The position numbers and the translations under genes are program-made. Below, in pieces: positions 9,086-19,413 of a stretch of DNA of 64,000 bases. The DNA comes from Prochlorococcus marinus str. MIT 0912 (GTDB lineage Bacteria; Cyanobacteriota; Cyanobacteriia; PCC-6307; Cyanobiaceae). The notes beneath the pieces were generated by a model that saw only the letters and a program-made list of their open reading frames with translations, did not search any database and was not told the DNA's origin. Location of the stretch: the NCBI RefSeq assembly GCF_027359595.1, contig NZ_CP114783.1, forward strand, positions 1,834,948 through 1,898,947. Direction: 5' to 3'. Numbering within the stretch: the stretch's first letter is position 1; each line of letters begins with the position of its first letter.

Positions 9086-9409
9086 ATGAATTTATCTGAA
9101 TTAAATCAAGAAATATATATAGTTTTAACTACCGAAATTGATAAAGAAACAGCATGTAAATTAGCATATTTACTTTTGAAAGAAAAATTAATACCTTGTG
9201 TTACTTTTGAAAATGTTGAATCATATTTTTGGTGGAAAGGAAATATAAATCAATCGAAAGAAATACAATTAAGGATCAAGTGTAAGAAGGAAAATGTAAA
9301 TAAAGTTTGTAATAAGATTGCTCAGTGGCATAGCTATGAAGTACCAGAAATAATTTATTTTCCCGTTTCAGCTAATAAGAATTATCATCATTGGGTGAAT
9401 TCTATTTGA
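9086..9409 (+). CDS. cutA: CutA divalent-ion tolerance family protein
   Basis: Small trimeric protein of 107 residues. Family features are the ferredoxin-like alpha/beta pattern, the L-I-P-C-V-T segment near residue 37, the W-W-K-G motif near residue 50 and the terminal pattern WHSYEVPEIIYFPV. CutA homologues have been linked to copper tolerance but their biochemical role is unsettled. It follows cobK by 15 bp and converges on the PfkB kinase gene. Confidence 0.9.
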   Translation: MNLSELNQEIYIVLTTEIDKETACKLAYLLLKEKLIPCVTFENVESYFWWKGNINQSKEIQLRIKCKKENVNKVCNKIAQWHSYEVPEIIYFPVSANKNYHHWVNSI

Positions 9410-9420
9410 GTTTAAAATGT

Positions 9421-10431
9421 TTAGGGTTTTAAATGTGAACTGACCAAATTTAAAAGGTCAATATTGGATCGAGACCCTAATTGTGTAACTATCTGTCCTG
9501 CACAAATAGATCCAATTTTTGCAGATATCTCTGGCTTTAGACCATCTGCAAGCCCTTTTAAAAAACCTCCAGCATACAGATCTCCCGCTCCTGTTGTATC
9601 AATAGCCTTTCCAAAAATGAAAGGGTCTATATTTATTTCTTTGCCATTAGAAATTAGAATTGAACCTTTTTTACCAATAGTGATTGCAGCAAGATCACAT
9701 TTTTTTTTCAATTTTTCAAGTGCTGAATTTAGAGATGAGCTTTTATACAAAGTTGTTATTTCATCTTCATTGGCAAATAATATATCTATATGATCTTCAA
9801 CTAGTTTTATAAAACTTTCCCTGTGTCTGTTTACACAAAATGAATCAGAAAGTGATAATGCAACTTTTCTACCTGCATTTTTAGCTATTTCTGCCGCTTT
9901 AATAAATGCATTTTTAGCAGCTGGGTTGTCCCATAGGTATCCCTCTAAATAAAGTATTTTTGCCTCTCTGACTACTGACAGATCGATATCTTTAGGCTCT
10001 AGAAGAACTGAAGCGCCCAAATAAGTGCACATAGTTCTCTGAGCGTCTGGAGTGACAAAGATGAGACATCTTGCTGTCGAGGGGCCAACTAATGACGGTG
10101 GAGTTTTAAAAATGGTCCCAGTCGTTGATATCTCTTCTGTAAAAATTTCTCCAAGCTTGTCATCTCTTACTCTTCCAATAAAGGCTGTCTTTCCCCCTAA
10201 CTTGGCTACACATGCTAATGAATTGGCAACAGAACCTCCTGACCTCTGAACTCTGTTACTTGTCATTTCATAAAGTTCTTCAGCTTTGTTTTCATCAATC
10301 AAGGTCATTGAACCTTTGTTGAAAGAAAGATCCTCTAAGAAAGAATCATCTGTTGTTGTTAGTACGTCTACAATTGCATTCCCAACACCTACTATGTCAA
10401 GGGTAGGGACGGTCGTTTTATTAATCATCAA
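9421..10431 (-). CDS. PfkB-family sugar/adenosine kinase
   Basis: A ribokinase-like carbohydrate or nucleoside kinase of 336 residues. Motifs: GVGNAIVDVL near the N-terminus, GGSVANSLACVAKLGGKTAF (PfkB signature 1), and DTTGAGDLYAGGFLKGLADG (signature 2, with the catalytic Asp and anion hole). The long N-terminal lid region and overall pattern most resemble adenosine kinase-like members annotated in Prochlorococcus, but substrate cannot be fixed from sequence alone. It is 37 bp downstream of purA on the same strand, so purine-related function is reasonable inference. Confidence 0.85.
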   Translation of the reverse strand: MMINKTTVPTLDIVGVGNAIVDVLTTTDDSFLEDLSFNKGSMTLIDENKAEELYEMTSNRVQRSGGSVANSLACVAKLGGKTAFIGRVRDDKLGEIFTEEISTTGTIFKTPPSLVGPSTARCLIFVTPDAQRTMCTYLGASVLLEPKDIDLSVVREAKILYLEGYLWDNPAAKNAFIKAAEIAKNAGRKVALSLSDSFCVNRHRESFIKLVEDHIDILFANEDEITTLYKSSSLNSALEKLKKKCDLAAITIGKKGSILISNGKEINIDPFIFGKAIDTTGAGDLYAGGFLKGLADGLKPEISAKIGSICAGQIVTQLGSRSNIDLLNLVSSHLKP

Positions 10432-10468
10432 ATTAATTAAAAATCATAAAATTATAATTCTTTGCTTT

Positions 10469-11851
<1,383 letters not shown>

Positions 11852-11877
11852 TCAAAGAAATGAATTAAAGATTATCT

Positions 11878-12312
11878 TTAATTATCTCTAACTACTGATT
11901 TTTCTGCTTTAGAAAGTTCTTCGTTTAATCTCTCTTTGAGATTTTCAGGAACTGGCCTGTTTGCAAAAGTTTTGTAATGACCTGCTAATGCATTTAAGGC
12001 AGTTTGCATTGTTGTAAAGGTCGAGGAAGTATTTATTTGAGATCTATTCCTATATCTTGAAATGTAATCACTTATTAGAAAAACAGCCTCTTTTTCTGCC
12101 TCTGATAGCCCCTTATCTTCTTTGGGTAAAGTTATGGTTTCTTTTAAAGAAGAAGAGACTGCAATTGTGTCTTTAGCAAAATCCCCAGTCATAAATGTTT
12201 TGGCTGCGTTCACTTCAGAAGCGAATTGGAAGAATATGAGGCATAAGCCAAGGCATATAGCCAAAGCTGCCCTCACCAACCTGATGGAGTGCTGATGAAA
12301 GGCAGAAATCAT
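11878..12312 (-). CDS. psb27: Photosystem II assembly protein Psb27
   Basis: Lumenal factor that binds CP43 in assembling or repairing photosystem II and keeps the manganese cluster site accessible. The 144-residue product has a signal-type hydrophobic segment (about 14-30, AALAICLGLCLIFFQ) ending V-N-A-A, then the four-helix Psb27 domain (DTIAVSSSLKETITLP, DYISRYRNRSQINTS, FTTMQTALNALAGHYKTFAN). The helical signature YRNR...FTTMQTALNALAGHY is characteristic. There is no cysteine at the predicted processing site, so it appears not to be a lipoprotein, unlike Psb27 of Synechocystis. Located just upstream of purA on the same strand. Confidence 0.9.
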   Translation of the reverse strand: MISAFHQHSIRLVRAALAICLGLCLIFFQFASEVNAAKTFMTGDFAKDTIAVSSSLKETITLPKEDKGLSEAEKEAVFLISDYISRYRNRSQINTSSTFTTMQTALNALAGHYKTFANRPVPENLKERLNEELSKAEKSVVRDN

Positions 12313-12367
12313 TTGTTTTTTGCAATTACATTAGACTCTAGAGTCATTTGGGCTAAATTTATAGTTT

Positions 12368-14149
12368 TTAGGTATTAAATTCTTCAGAAAGTTTTTTTAA
12401 AACAGATCCTACATTTAACGATTCTGTGACTTTTGCTTTTCTATTATGTAATTCAACCAGTCCAGAACTAGCTTCTCTACCAACAACAATTCTCCATGGG
12501 ATGCCAATAAGGTCTGCATCTTTAAATTTTATTCCAGCTCTCTCGTCCCTATCATCAAGTAGAGCATCAACCCGATTTTCTAATAATTTTTGGTAGATCT
12601 CTTCGGCTAAACATGTTTGTTCAACATTTTTTATGTTGGCAATAACTATTATTACTTCAAATGGGGCAATTGATACTGGCCAAATAATACCTAAATCATC
12701 GTGATTTTGTTCTACGGCTGCTTGAGCTAATCTGGAAATACCAATTCCATAGCAACCCATCCAAAAGTTCTCTTCTATACCTTTGTCATTGGTGAAAGTA
12801 GCATTTAACGATTTTGAATACTTAGTTCCCAACTGAAATATATGCCCTATTTCTATTCCTCTACATTCTTTAAGCTTTTGTGTTTTGTCATGGATACATC
12901 TGTCTCCAAGCTGGGCTTTTCTAATATCACATATCAGATGTTCAGTATTAATTAAACTCCAGTTATAGAATATTTTATGTTCATCCTTATTATTGCTTCC
13001 ACATATAAAACTTTTAAGATCTTTTACAGAATTATCTGCAATTCTTATGAATTTTTTTTCCCATTCCTTTGATTTTGTTATTAAATCATCGCTAAGATCA
13101 GGACCTATAAACCCAAATGGAATATTATTAATACCTTGATTCTCTATATCTTCATAAGAAATTTTTCTAATTTCCAGTACATTTTGTTTTAATTTAAATG
13201 ATATTTCATTTGAAAGTTTAATATCATTTACTTCTTGGTCCCCTCTTATACTTACGAGAATAGGGTATTTTTTATTATTATCACAGGTTGCTAGATAAGC
13301 TATAACTTTTACAATTTGACTTGGGTGGAAATTATTGTGGTTACATAATTCATCTATTGTTTTTTGATTAGGAGTCTTGATTATTGAAGGTTCATCAATT
13401 TCTAGTAATTCTCCTTCTTCGATAATAGAAACAGCTTTTTCTTGATTGGCTCCATATTTACCATCAGAACTTATTAAAATTAAATCTTCTCCAGATTCGG
13501 CGGTAACCATAAATTCTTGAGATGCTGCTCCTCCAATAGCTCCACTGTCTGCTTCGACACAAACAAAATCTAGACCGCATTTTGAAAATATATTTTGATA
13601 GGCATTTCTCATCTCTGAATAAGTTGACTGAAGATCATTCTCGTTTGCATGAAAGGAATAAGCATCCTTCATGATGAATTCTCTACTTCTCATTAATCCA
13701 AATCTTGGTCTTATTTCATCTCTGAATTTTGTTTGAATTTGGAATATATTTATTGGTAATTGTTTGTAGGAGTGAATAGTCTGAGAAATTATATGAGTAA
13801 TTACTTCTTCATGAGTTGGCCCCAAACCTAATTCTTTACCTTGTCTATCTTTAAGGCTAAACATAATACCTTCTCCCTCTGTATATGATTTCCACCTCCC
13901 ACTTTTTTCCCATATATCTGAAGGCTGAAGTTGAGGGAGAAGAGTTTGAAGACATCCTTTCGTTGATAACTCTTCCTCAACAATTAGGGTTATTTTTTTT
14001 AAAACCTTCCAAAGTAATGGCATGTAAGCATAAATACCTCCTGTAAGACGTTTGATGAAGCCTCCTCTTACAAGTAATTGATGTGAAATTATGTCGGCTT
14101 CCGCAGGGACGTCTCTGAGCGTGTTTAGCATTAGGCGGGAGACGCGCAT
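12368..14149 (-). CDS. proS: Prolyl-tRNA synthetase (bacterial type with insertion domain)
   Basis: Class II aminoacyl-tRNA synthetase charging tRNA-Pro. The 593-residue length and the roughly 170-residue insertion between motifs 2 and 3 (about 220-400, editing domain) mark the bacterial form. Motif 1 region: RGGFIKRLTGGIYAYMPL; motif 2: RPRFGLMRSREFIMKDAYSF; motif 3: GCYGIGISRLAQAAVEQ; the anticodon-binding domain follows, with DRDERAGIKFKDADLIGIP. Start ATG 14147-14149. It faces the divergent HTH gene at 14323. Confidence 0.97.
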   Translation of the reverse strand: MRVSRLMLNTLRDVPAEADIISHQLLVRGGFIKRLTGGIYAYMPLLWKVLKKITLIVEEELSTKGCLQTLLPQLQPSDIWEKSGRWKSYTEGEGIMFSLKDRQGKELGLGPTHEEVITHIISQTIHSYKQLPINIFQIQTKFRDEIRPRFGLMRSREFIMKDAYSFHANENDLQSTYSEMRNAYQNIFSKCGLDFVCVEADSGAIGGAASQEFMVTAESGEDLILISSDGKYGANQEKAVSIIEEGELLEIDEPSIIKTPNQKTIDELCNHNNFHPSQIVKVIAYLATCDNNKKYPILVSIRGDQEVNDIKLSNEISFKLKQNVLEIRKISYEDIENQGINNIPFGFIGPDLSDDLITKSKEWEKKFIRIADNSVKDLKSFICGSNNKDEHKIFYNWSLINTEHLICDIRKAQLGDRCIHDKTQKLKECRGIEIGHIFQLGTKYSKSLNATFTNDKGIEENFWMGCYGIGISRLAQAAVEQNHDDLGIIWPVSIAPFEVIIVIANIKNVEQTCLAEEIYQKLLENRVDALLDDRDERAGIKFKDADLIGIPWRIVVGREASSGLVELHNRKAKVTESLNVGSVLKKLSEEFNT

Positions 14150-14322
14150 GAGCCTAAAATTTATATCGTTATGAGATTAGTACTCTAGTGTTGGCCGTAA
14201 GAATATCTATATTGTTTGTGCGGGAATCATGTTGTTTTTTTAAAGTGTCCAAATGTACATGGTGTTAATTTGATTCATCTGCTAACTTCTGTCACATGTT
14301 TTTCTAGAATCTTTCTTTCGCA

Positions 14323-14784
14323 ATGTTTAACGGCTCAGTAAATTCAGGAACAAATGGAAGATCAGAAGAGTCTTTAGATAAATTATTTAATACAGCTTCT
14401 AATTCAAGCGATTCATTATTGACTATTGACGAAGTTCAGAAAACATTAAATAGATCTAGGGCTTCCGTATACAGATATACAAATACTGACACTAGGAATC
14501 TAAATCCTCCCTTCAACCCAAGAAAACTAAACACTGAATTTAGAAGTGATCAAAAAGATCAATTACTTTTTCACCCCAATGAAGTTGCAAGATTTGCAAA
14601 AGATATACTCAGAATTAAGGAAGTAACAGTAGAAATATTGAATTCTCCCTCATCTGAAACTCAAAGTATTCTAAATGCAATACTTGATGAGTTGAGAATA
14701 ATAAGAAATAAGCTTGATGGACAGTCTGATAACAATCACTCTATTCCCAGTCATTTAAAAGATACTGATAGAAAGGTTGCCTAG
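14323..14784 (+). CDS. Small helix-turn-helix DNA-binding protein
   Basis: A 153-residue protein with a disordered Ser/Asn-rich N-terminus and, from about residue 36, an excisionase/resolvase-type helix-turn-helix: LLTIDEVQKTLNRSRASVYR. The pattern T-I-D-E-V-x-x-x-L-x-x-S-R-A-S-V-Y-R is that of MerR/Xis-like winged helices. A C-terminal helix (about 105-135, LNAILDELRIIRNKL) could dimerise. It stands alone between proS and the ppa group; target genes are unknown. It is likely a chromosomal regulator rather than a phage remnant, as no phage gene adjoins it. Confidence 0.65.
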   Translation: MFNGSVNSGTNGRSEESLDKLFNTASNSSDSLLTIDEVQKTLNRSRASVYRYTNTDTRNLNPPFNPRKLNTEFRSDQKDQLLFHPNEVARFAKDILRIKEVTVEILNSPSSETQSILNAILDELRIIRNKLDGQSDNNHSIPSHLKDTDRKVA

Positions 14785-14887
14785 TTATTCTTAAATTCGG
14801 GGTAACGTATATATAATTTATAAATAATTGATTGTTTTAATTGATTTTTACACATTCGACTAACGATTTATTTATTTCAAATTTTAA

Positions 14888-15142
14888 ATGGATTTAGAAC
14901 CACATTTAATTAAGAACCAATCTTCTAAGCTAGATCCACCTTTTCTTAATACAGAAAAAGATCAACTATCTTCTGATGATGAAGATCCTTACAGTTTTAA
15001 TAGTACCTCTACTTCTTTAATTGGTTTAGCAATAGTATTTGTAATGCTTGGAATACCATTGTTTGCTGTCATTAGCGAAAGGCAAGAAACAACAAACAGA
15101 AACAGCCTACCGACTTCAATAAATCAAAATGGACCTGAGTGA
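14888..15142 (+). CDS. Small single-pass membrane protein, 84 aa
   Basis: The N-terminal 40 residues are polar and acidic (SSDDEDPYSF), then a single transmembrane helix spans about residues 43-62 (SLIGLAIVFVMLGIPLFAVI), then a short tail. It overlaps the ppa start by 14 bp (its end at 15142, ppa ATG at 15129), so the two are translated from one transcript. No family is recognised. Confidence 0.65.
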   Translation: MDLEPHLIKNQSSKLDPPFLNTEKDQLSSDDEDPYSFNSTSTSLIGLAIVFVMLGIPLFAVISERQETTNRNSLPTSINQNGPE

Positions 15143-15656
15143 TCTTCCTCCTTCCCCATCGCCTGGATTAGTAAATCTAGTTGTTGAGATTCCTGCAGGC
15201 AGTAGAAATAAATACGAGTATTTTAGCTCTGCAGGAATTATGGCTCTTGATAGAGTTTTGCATTCTTCAGTGAGATATCCATTTGATTATGGATTTATCC
15301 CAAACACTCTTGCGGAGGATGGAGCACCACTTGATGCAATGGTCGTTATGGAAGAACCTACTTTTGCCGGTTGCTTGATCAAGGCAAGGCCTATAGGAGT
15401 TCTTGATATGCATGATTCAGGGGCCTACGATGGCAAACTTCTATGTGTACCTACGGCAGATCCAAGACAAAGAGAAATTAATACTATTAAGCAAATAGCT
15501 CAGAACCAATTGGAGGATGTTGCTGAGTTTTTTAGAACCTATAAAAGCTTGGAAGGAAGAGTTATCGTAATAGACGGATGGAGAGACTATGATGCTGTTG
15601 ATGAATTATTGAAAACTTGTATAGATGCACATCACACTAATTTGTCACTGAAATAA
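15129..15656 (+). CDS. ppa: Inorganic pyrophosphatase (family I)
   Basis: Hydrolyses pyrophosphate released by biosynthesis. The 175-residue product has the family I motifs: an E-I-P-A-G-S-R-N-K-Y-E-Y start, RYPFDYGFIPNTLAEDGAPLD containing the metal-binding aspartates, and the later DPRQREINTI and DGWRDY positions. Start ATG 15129, inside the end of the upstream small membrane gene. Followed 53 bp later by an ArsC-like gene. Confidence 0.95.
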   Translation: MDLSDLPPSPSPGLVNLVVEIPAGSRNKYEYFSSAGIMALDRVLHSSVRYPFDYGFIPNTLAEDGAPLDAMVVMEEPTFAGCLIKARPIGVLDMHDSGAYDGKLLCVPTADPRQREINTIKQIAQNQLEDVAEFFRTYKSLEGRVIVIDGWRDYDAVDELLKTCIDAHHTNLSLK

Positions 15657-15709
15657 TTAATTTAATCTTATCTTTTTGGATAAAATGATTTTTTCTAGGC
15701 ATTAAACAC

Positions 15710-16069
15710 TTGAAATTATTTAGTTATTCTTCATGTTCAACTTGTCGCAGGGCGATTAAGTGGCTTGAAAACAATGATATTTCCTTCGAATTAGTTGATA
15801 TTTTAAAATCCCCTCCTTCCAAGGAAATGTTAATCTCAGCAAGTGAGCTATATGGACATAGAAAATATCTTTTAAATACTAGTGGAGCTATATATCGTTC
15901 TATGGGTTCGGATGTTGTCAAAAAAATGACTGATAACGAATTGTTTGAGAAACTTTTTATTGAACCCAGATTAATAAAGAGACCTTTTTTATTTAAGTCT
16001 AGTAAATGCTTTTTAGTTGGATTTAAAGAAGAAATGTGGTCTGAAAAATTACTTAGAAATTCAAATTAG
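15710..16069 (+). CDS. ArsC/Spx-family thioredoxin-fold protein
   Basis: A 119-residue protein of the arsenate reductase/Spx/MgsR type. It opens with the strand KLFSYSSCSTCRRAIKWLE containing a C-x-x-C redox motif, followed by the F-E-L-V-D-I-L-K-S-P-P segment and the C-terminal RPFLF segment (R-x-P conserved in the family, about residue 95). The start codon is TTG at 15710. Classical arsenate reductases keep one catalytic cysteine and three arginines; a CxxC pair is closer to Spx-like members, so true arsenate reduction is uncertain. Confidence 0.8.
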   Translation: MKLFSYSSCSTCRRAIKWLENNDISFELVDILKSPPSKEMLISASELYGHRKYLLNTSGAIYRSMGSDVVKKMTDNELFEKLFIEPRLIKRPFLFKSSKCFLVGFKEEMWSEKLLRNSN

Positions 16070-16077
16070 GTCTAACA

Positions 16078-16104
16078 TTGACTTGAAACAGTAGTCTTTA
16101 CAAA
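16078..16104 (+). promoter_or_regulatory. Possible sigma-70 promoter for lepB
   Basis: TTGACT at 16078-16083 and TACAAA at 16099-16104 are separated by 15 bases and lie 35-60 bases before the lepB start. The -35 match is good; the spacing is short and the -10 imperfect, so this is only a candidate. Confidence 0.3.
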
Positions 16105-16138
16105 TAAAGTAAACTACAAACTTATTATTTATAAACAA

Positions 16139-16831
16139 GTGCAGCAAAAGCAGTCAAACTCGATTAAAGAAACTAAAAATTGTTGGTGGTACTCTTTTTT
16201 TGATACGTGGGGACCTATTTCTCTAACTGTTCTATTGTATATAGGCATTCGTCATTATATAGCAGAAGCAAGATATATTCCCTCGGGTTCGATGCTGCCA
16301 GGATTGAAAGTAAATGATCGACTAATTGTTGAAAAACTTTCTTTGCGAAATAGGGCTCCTTCTCGTGGGGAAATTGTAGTTTTCAACTCACCATATTCCT
16401 TTGATAAGAAATTGATAGCAGATAGAAAAAAACAACTTCCGTCTAAATTTCAATGCTCATTTTTAACTTTTCCATTGATTTCTTGGATACCAACTTTATC
16501 TGATCGTGCTTGTGATGCTTATATCAAAAGGATAATAGCTGTAGGAGGAGATCGTATTTTGATTAATGGTAAGGGAGAGATTGTTTTGAACGGTAGGTCA
16601 ATCAACGAACCATATGTTGAATACTTCTGCCCAAGTCAACCTAGATTTAATCTATGTCGTCCAATGACTACAATTGTTCCAAAAGGACATGTGTTCGTTT
16701 TGGGCGATAACCGAGCTAATAGTTGGGATAGTCGTTTCTGGCCAGCAGGGGGATTCTTACCCCAGAAAGAAATAATTGGGAAAGCAAGCTGGCGTTTTTG
16801 GCCTGTCAGTCGTTTTGGCAAGCTTGATTAA
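16139..16831 (+). CDS. lepB: Signal peptidase I
   Basis: Membrane serine peptidase that removes signal peptides after export. The 230-residue product has one N-terminal membrane helix (about 20-40), the catalytic Ser in YIPSGSMLPGL (about residue 52), the general-base Lys in AYIKRIIAVGGDRI (about 134), and the C-terminal box GHVFVLGDNRANSWDSRFW. Start codon is GTG at 16139. Its last 26 bp overlap the 3' end of the convergent dihydroorotase-like gene. Confidence 0.94.
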   Translation: MQQKQSNSIKETKNCWWYSFFDTWGPISLTVLLYIGIRHYIAEARYIPSGSMLPGLKVNDRLIVEKLSLRNRAPSRGEIVVFNSPYSFDKKLIADRKKQLPSKFQCSFLTFPLISWIPTLSDRACDAYIKRIIAVGGDRILINGKGEIVLNGRSINEPYVEYFCPSQPRFNLCRPMTTIVPKGHVFVLGDNRANSWDSRFWPAGGFLPQKEIIGKASWRFWPVSRFGKLD

Positions 16832-18080
16832 TAAGTCCACAATCTATAACTTTCCCAATTATTTTTTTGTCTTTGATAGGTTGATTAGTTGCTGAAGTTA
16901 AATGTTTTTCTTCATTAGATTGGTACCATTCTTTGTCAGGATCAAATAGTAACCAGCGATTACTATTTAAACTTAATTTTTCCTCAGCTTGGTTTAGGAA
17001 TTTTGATGGACCAAAACTAATTTTTTTCCATAATTTTTCCACTTCCCACCCTGACTTTCTTATTAATTGATCCCAGAGAAGAGGTAGAACAAGGTTATAG
17101 CAACTAATCCCTTTTTTTCTTTTATTTGCAGGAAGTTTAGTCTCAGAGTCGTCTATAGGAGTGGAATGAACAGATATTGCTGTTAAAACATCATCCTTTA
17201 AACCTTGTATAAGTGAGGCTCTATCTCTGGGGGACCCTAATGAAGGTGTTACGCTCCATCCAATATCAAAAGGGGAAAGACTGGAGTTGTCATTGACTAA
17301 ATGCCACCATAAGATGGTTGCCATTGGATTAGAGGATGCATTTTTAAGAATTGAGACGCCATCAGCTGTAGAAATATTCATTAACCTTACTGCAATTTCA
17401 GGGTATTGCTTATGAAGCTCAAGTAATTGGATTAAAGGAATAATTTCGCTTTCAACTGGATCAGGGGGCCAGCCTGCTCTAAGTGTATAAACACTTTCTC
17501 TAGACATTCCTCCAGCTTGTAGTGTTTTATCTCTTGGTGCAAATAATACAGGGTAATTCTTCATTTCTCCAAGTGAAAAACCTTTTTTAAGAAGCTCTAT
17601 GGGAGGCATGAAATCGTCATCACTTAAACCAATGGCTCCATTTTGTAGTAGTTCAGAATGTTTAGACAGAGCAACTCCCTCCCCACCCAGGCTAAAACCT
17701 CCCCATAAGTGTATTAAAACATCACTTTTGATAGTCTTTAAAGCTATAATCGACTCGATTTGATCTCTCCATGAATCAGATCTAGGAAGAATACCTAATT
17801 GACCATATCCAGAAAATGTTGCTTTTTCTATTAGTGAATAGATATTCTCTTCCTTACCATTAAAGGGGGATTCCAAAAATGAATGAGGGTCAACAAGGCA
17901 AGGTGCAATAAGCATATTTTTAGCTTTTTGAGGCTTGATCCCTAAAAGTTCTGCATTTTGAAGTGCCTTGCGGCCAAATGCTTTAAGCACACCATTTTTG
18001 ATTAAAACAGTTTCCCTCTTTAAAGATGATCCAGCATTTTCAAGTATTTGAATATTTTCAAACAAATAACTACTAGTCAT
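16806..18080 (-). CDS. Dihydroorotase-like amidohydrolase, active site degenerate
   Basis: A 424-residue member of the amidohydrolase superfamily with the overall layout of type I dihydroorotase (N-terminal beta segment, TIM-barrel, C-terminal composite domain). Normal enzymes carry D-x-H-x-H after the first strand; here it reads D-P-H-S-F, so the second histidine is missing. The later histidine strand reads VRLMNISTADG, lacking the H-x-x-H pair, and the usual D-H-A-P-H region reads SVHSTPI. Such homologues are often annotated pyrC in marine cyanobacteria, but metal-dependent catalysis is doubtful. In other bacteria inactive dihydroorotase homologues act as scaffolds for aspartate transcarbamoylase, which is one possible role. 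It lies 4 bp downstream of the two-domain phosphatase gene. Confidence 0.75.
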   Translation of the reverse strand: MTSSYLFENIQILENAGSSLKRETVLIKNGVLKAFGRKALQNAELLGIKPQKAKNMLIAPCLVDPHSFLESPFNGKEENIYSLIEKATFSGYGQLGILPRSDSWRDQIESIIALKTIKSDVLIHLWGGFSLGGEGVALSKHSELLQNGAIGLSDDDFMPPIELLKKGFSLGEMKNYPVLFAPRDKTLQAGGMSRESVYTLRAGWPPDPVESEIIPLIQLLELHKQYPEIAVRLMNISTADGVSILKNASSNPMATILWWHLVNDNSSLSPFDIGWSVTPSLGSPRDRASLIQGLKDDVLTAISVHSTPIDDSETKLPANKRKKGISCYNLVLPLLWDQLIRKSGWEVEKLWKKISFGPSKFLNQAEEKLSLNSNRWLLFDPDKEWYQSNEEKHLTSATNQPIKDKKIIGKVIDCGLINQACQND

Positions 18081-18084
18081 TTAA

Positions 18085-19413
18085 TTAAAGTGCTCCTGCA
18101 GCTGTTGAGTCGATAATTCCTCCCAAATGTGAAGTGATATTTAGACAGATGATTGTATCTGGTTGACCTTCTTTTTCTGAGAGGTCAATGACTGTAATGC
18201 CTCCATTACCCTGTTTTATCATCCAAATTTCTGATGGCATTAACCCTAATAGATGGCAAAGAATTGTTTTGTTAACTGCATCATGAGCTACAACCAATGC
18301 CGTTTCACCATTTTTTAGATCTTTGCGAATTTCATTCCAACCGGTAATTGATCTCGCGGAGACTTCTTTTATATTTTCTCCTTCTGGCATTTGAACTCTT
18401 TCAGGAGAGATTTTCCATGTTTTAAGAAGATCTGGCCAGTCGGACTTGATCTCAGACTCCAACTTTCCTTCCCATTTTCCGTGACCAATCTCTTTGAGGT
18501 TATCTTTAACAGAAATTTCGATCCCCGGATGTTCATTTAGAATTATCTGAGCTGTTTCTTTTGGTCTTGATAGAGAACTACTAAAAGCTTTTTTTATAAT
18601 AGTATTTTTTAAAAATACACTTGCAGCCTTTGCTTGAGCTTTCCCGTTTTTATTTAAGGGAATATCAATTTGTCCTTGGAACCTTCCCTGTTTATTCCAG
18701 TCTGTTTCACCATGCCTGACTAAAATAATTCTTTTTTTACTACTTTTTTGGGGAATACTAGGATACAAATGAGCGATATTATTTAGACATTGAATTTGAA
18801 CTTGTCTATCCCGCCAATCATTAAAAGTAACATTACAAATTGAGATTGAGCTATTGTCTAACTTCAATCTTTTAAATCCTTTTGAAGGCTCATTAATTAA
18901 TTTCAGTATCAAGCACCTAAGAATTGCATTATGGGCAACTATTACAATCGTTTTATTAGAACCTAAATGAGAATTAAATAAATTTTTTAAGAAAGTTTCG
19001 GCTTGATGTAAGAGTTCTTTAATTGGTTGGAATTTTGTACCGTCTTCTCTATTAATGGTTAGTTCCTTAGGGTTTTTTTGCCAAACAGAAAGCTCTTCTG
19101 GAAAGCGATCTTTTAGTTCATTTTTTGTTAAACCACTCCAAGGCCCAAGGTCAACCTCTAAGAGCTCATCTGTATAAGTTGCATGAAGGTCGTCCTTAAG
19201 TTGTTTGATTATGATTTTTGTTGTTTCTGATGCTCTTTGCAAAGGGGAACTATAGATTGCATCTATTGGAATAGAAGAAATTGTTTTTCCAGCAGCTTCA
19301 GCTTGTAATTGTCCTTCTTTAGTTAATGTTGAAAGGTCGTTTCTTCCTTGAATACGACCTTCCTTGTTAAAACTACTCAATCCATGCCGGACAAAAATTA
19401 GACGCAATGTCAT
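18085..19413 (-). CDS. Two-domain histidine phosphatase (phosphoglycerate mutase-like)
   Basis: Two tandem copies of the histidine-phosphatase fold in one 442-residue chain. Domain 1 starts LIFVRHGLSSFNKEGRIQGR at residue 4; domain 2 starts ILVRHGETDWNKQGRFQGQ at about residue 230. Both keep the catalytic R-H-G; the second His appears in AHNAILRCL (domain 1) and AHDAVNKTI (domain 2). Substrate-binding E positions remain (LLEVDLGPWSG and LKEIGHGKWEG). Members are annotated as phosphoglycerate mutase, CobC or phosphoserine phosphatase; the substrate cannot be set from sequence. Start ATG at 19411-19413. Confidence 0.88.
   Translation of the reverse strand: MTLRLIFVRHGLSSFNKEGRIQGRNDLSTLTKEGQLQAEAAGKTISSIPIDAIYSSPLQRASETTKIIIKQLKDDLHATYTDELLEVDLGPWSGLTKNELKDRFPEELSVWQKNPKELTINREDGTKFQPIKELLHQAETFLKNLFNSHLGSNKTIVIVAHNAILRCLILKLINEPSKGFKRLKLDNSSISICNVTFNDWRDRQVQIQCLNNIAHLYPSIPQKSSKKRIILVRHGETDWNKQGRFQGQIDIPLNKNGKAQAKAASVFLKNTIIKKAFSSSLSRPKETAQIILNEHPGIEISVKDNLKEIGHGKWEGKLESEIKSDWPDLLKTWKISPERVQMPEGENIKEVSARSITGWNEIRKDLKNGETALVVAHDAVNKTILCHLLGLMPSEIWMIKQGNGGITVIDLSEKEGQPDTIICLNITSHLGGIIDSTAAGAL

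Noticed and set aside
14179..14192. AGTACTCTAGTGTT, a LexA-box-like sequence before the HTH gene
   Set aside because: The second half-site reads GTGT instead of GT(A/T)C and no SOS gene follows, so it is not convincing.
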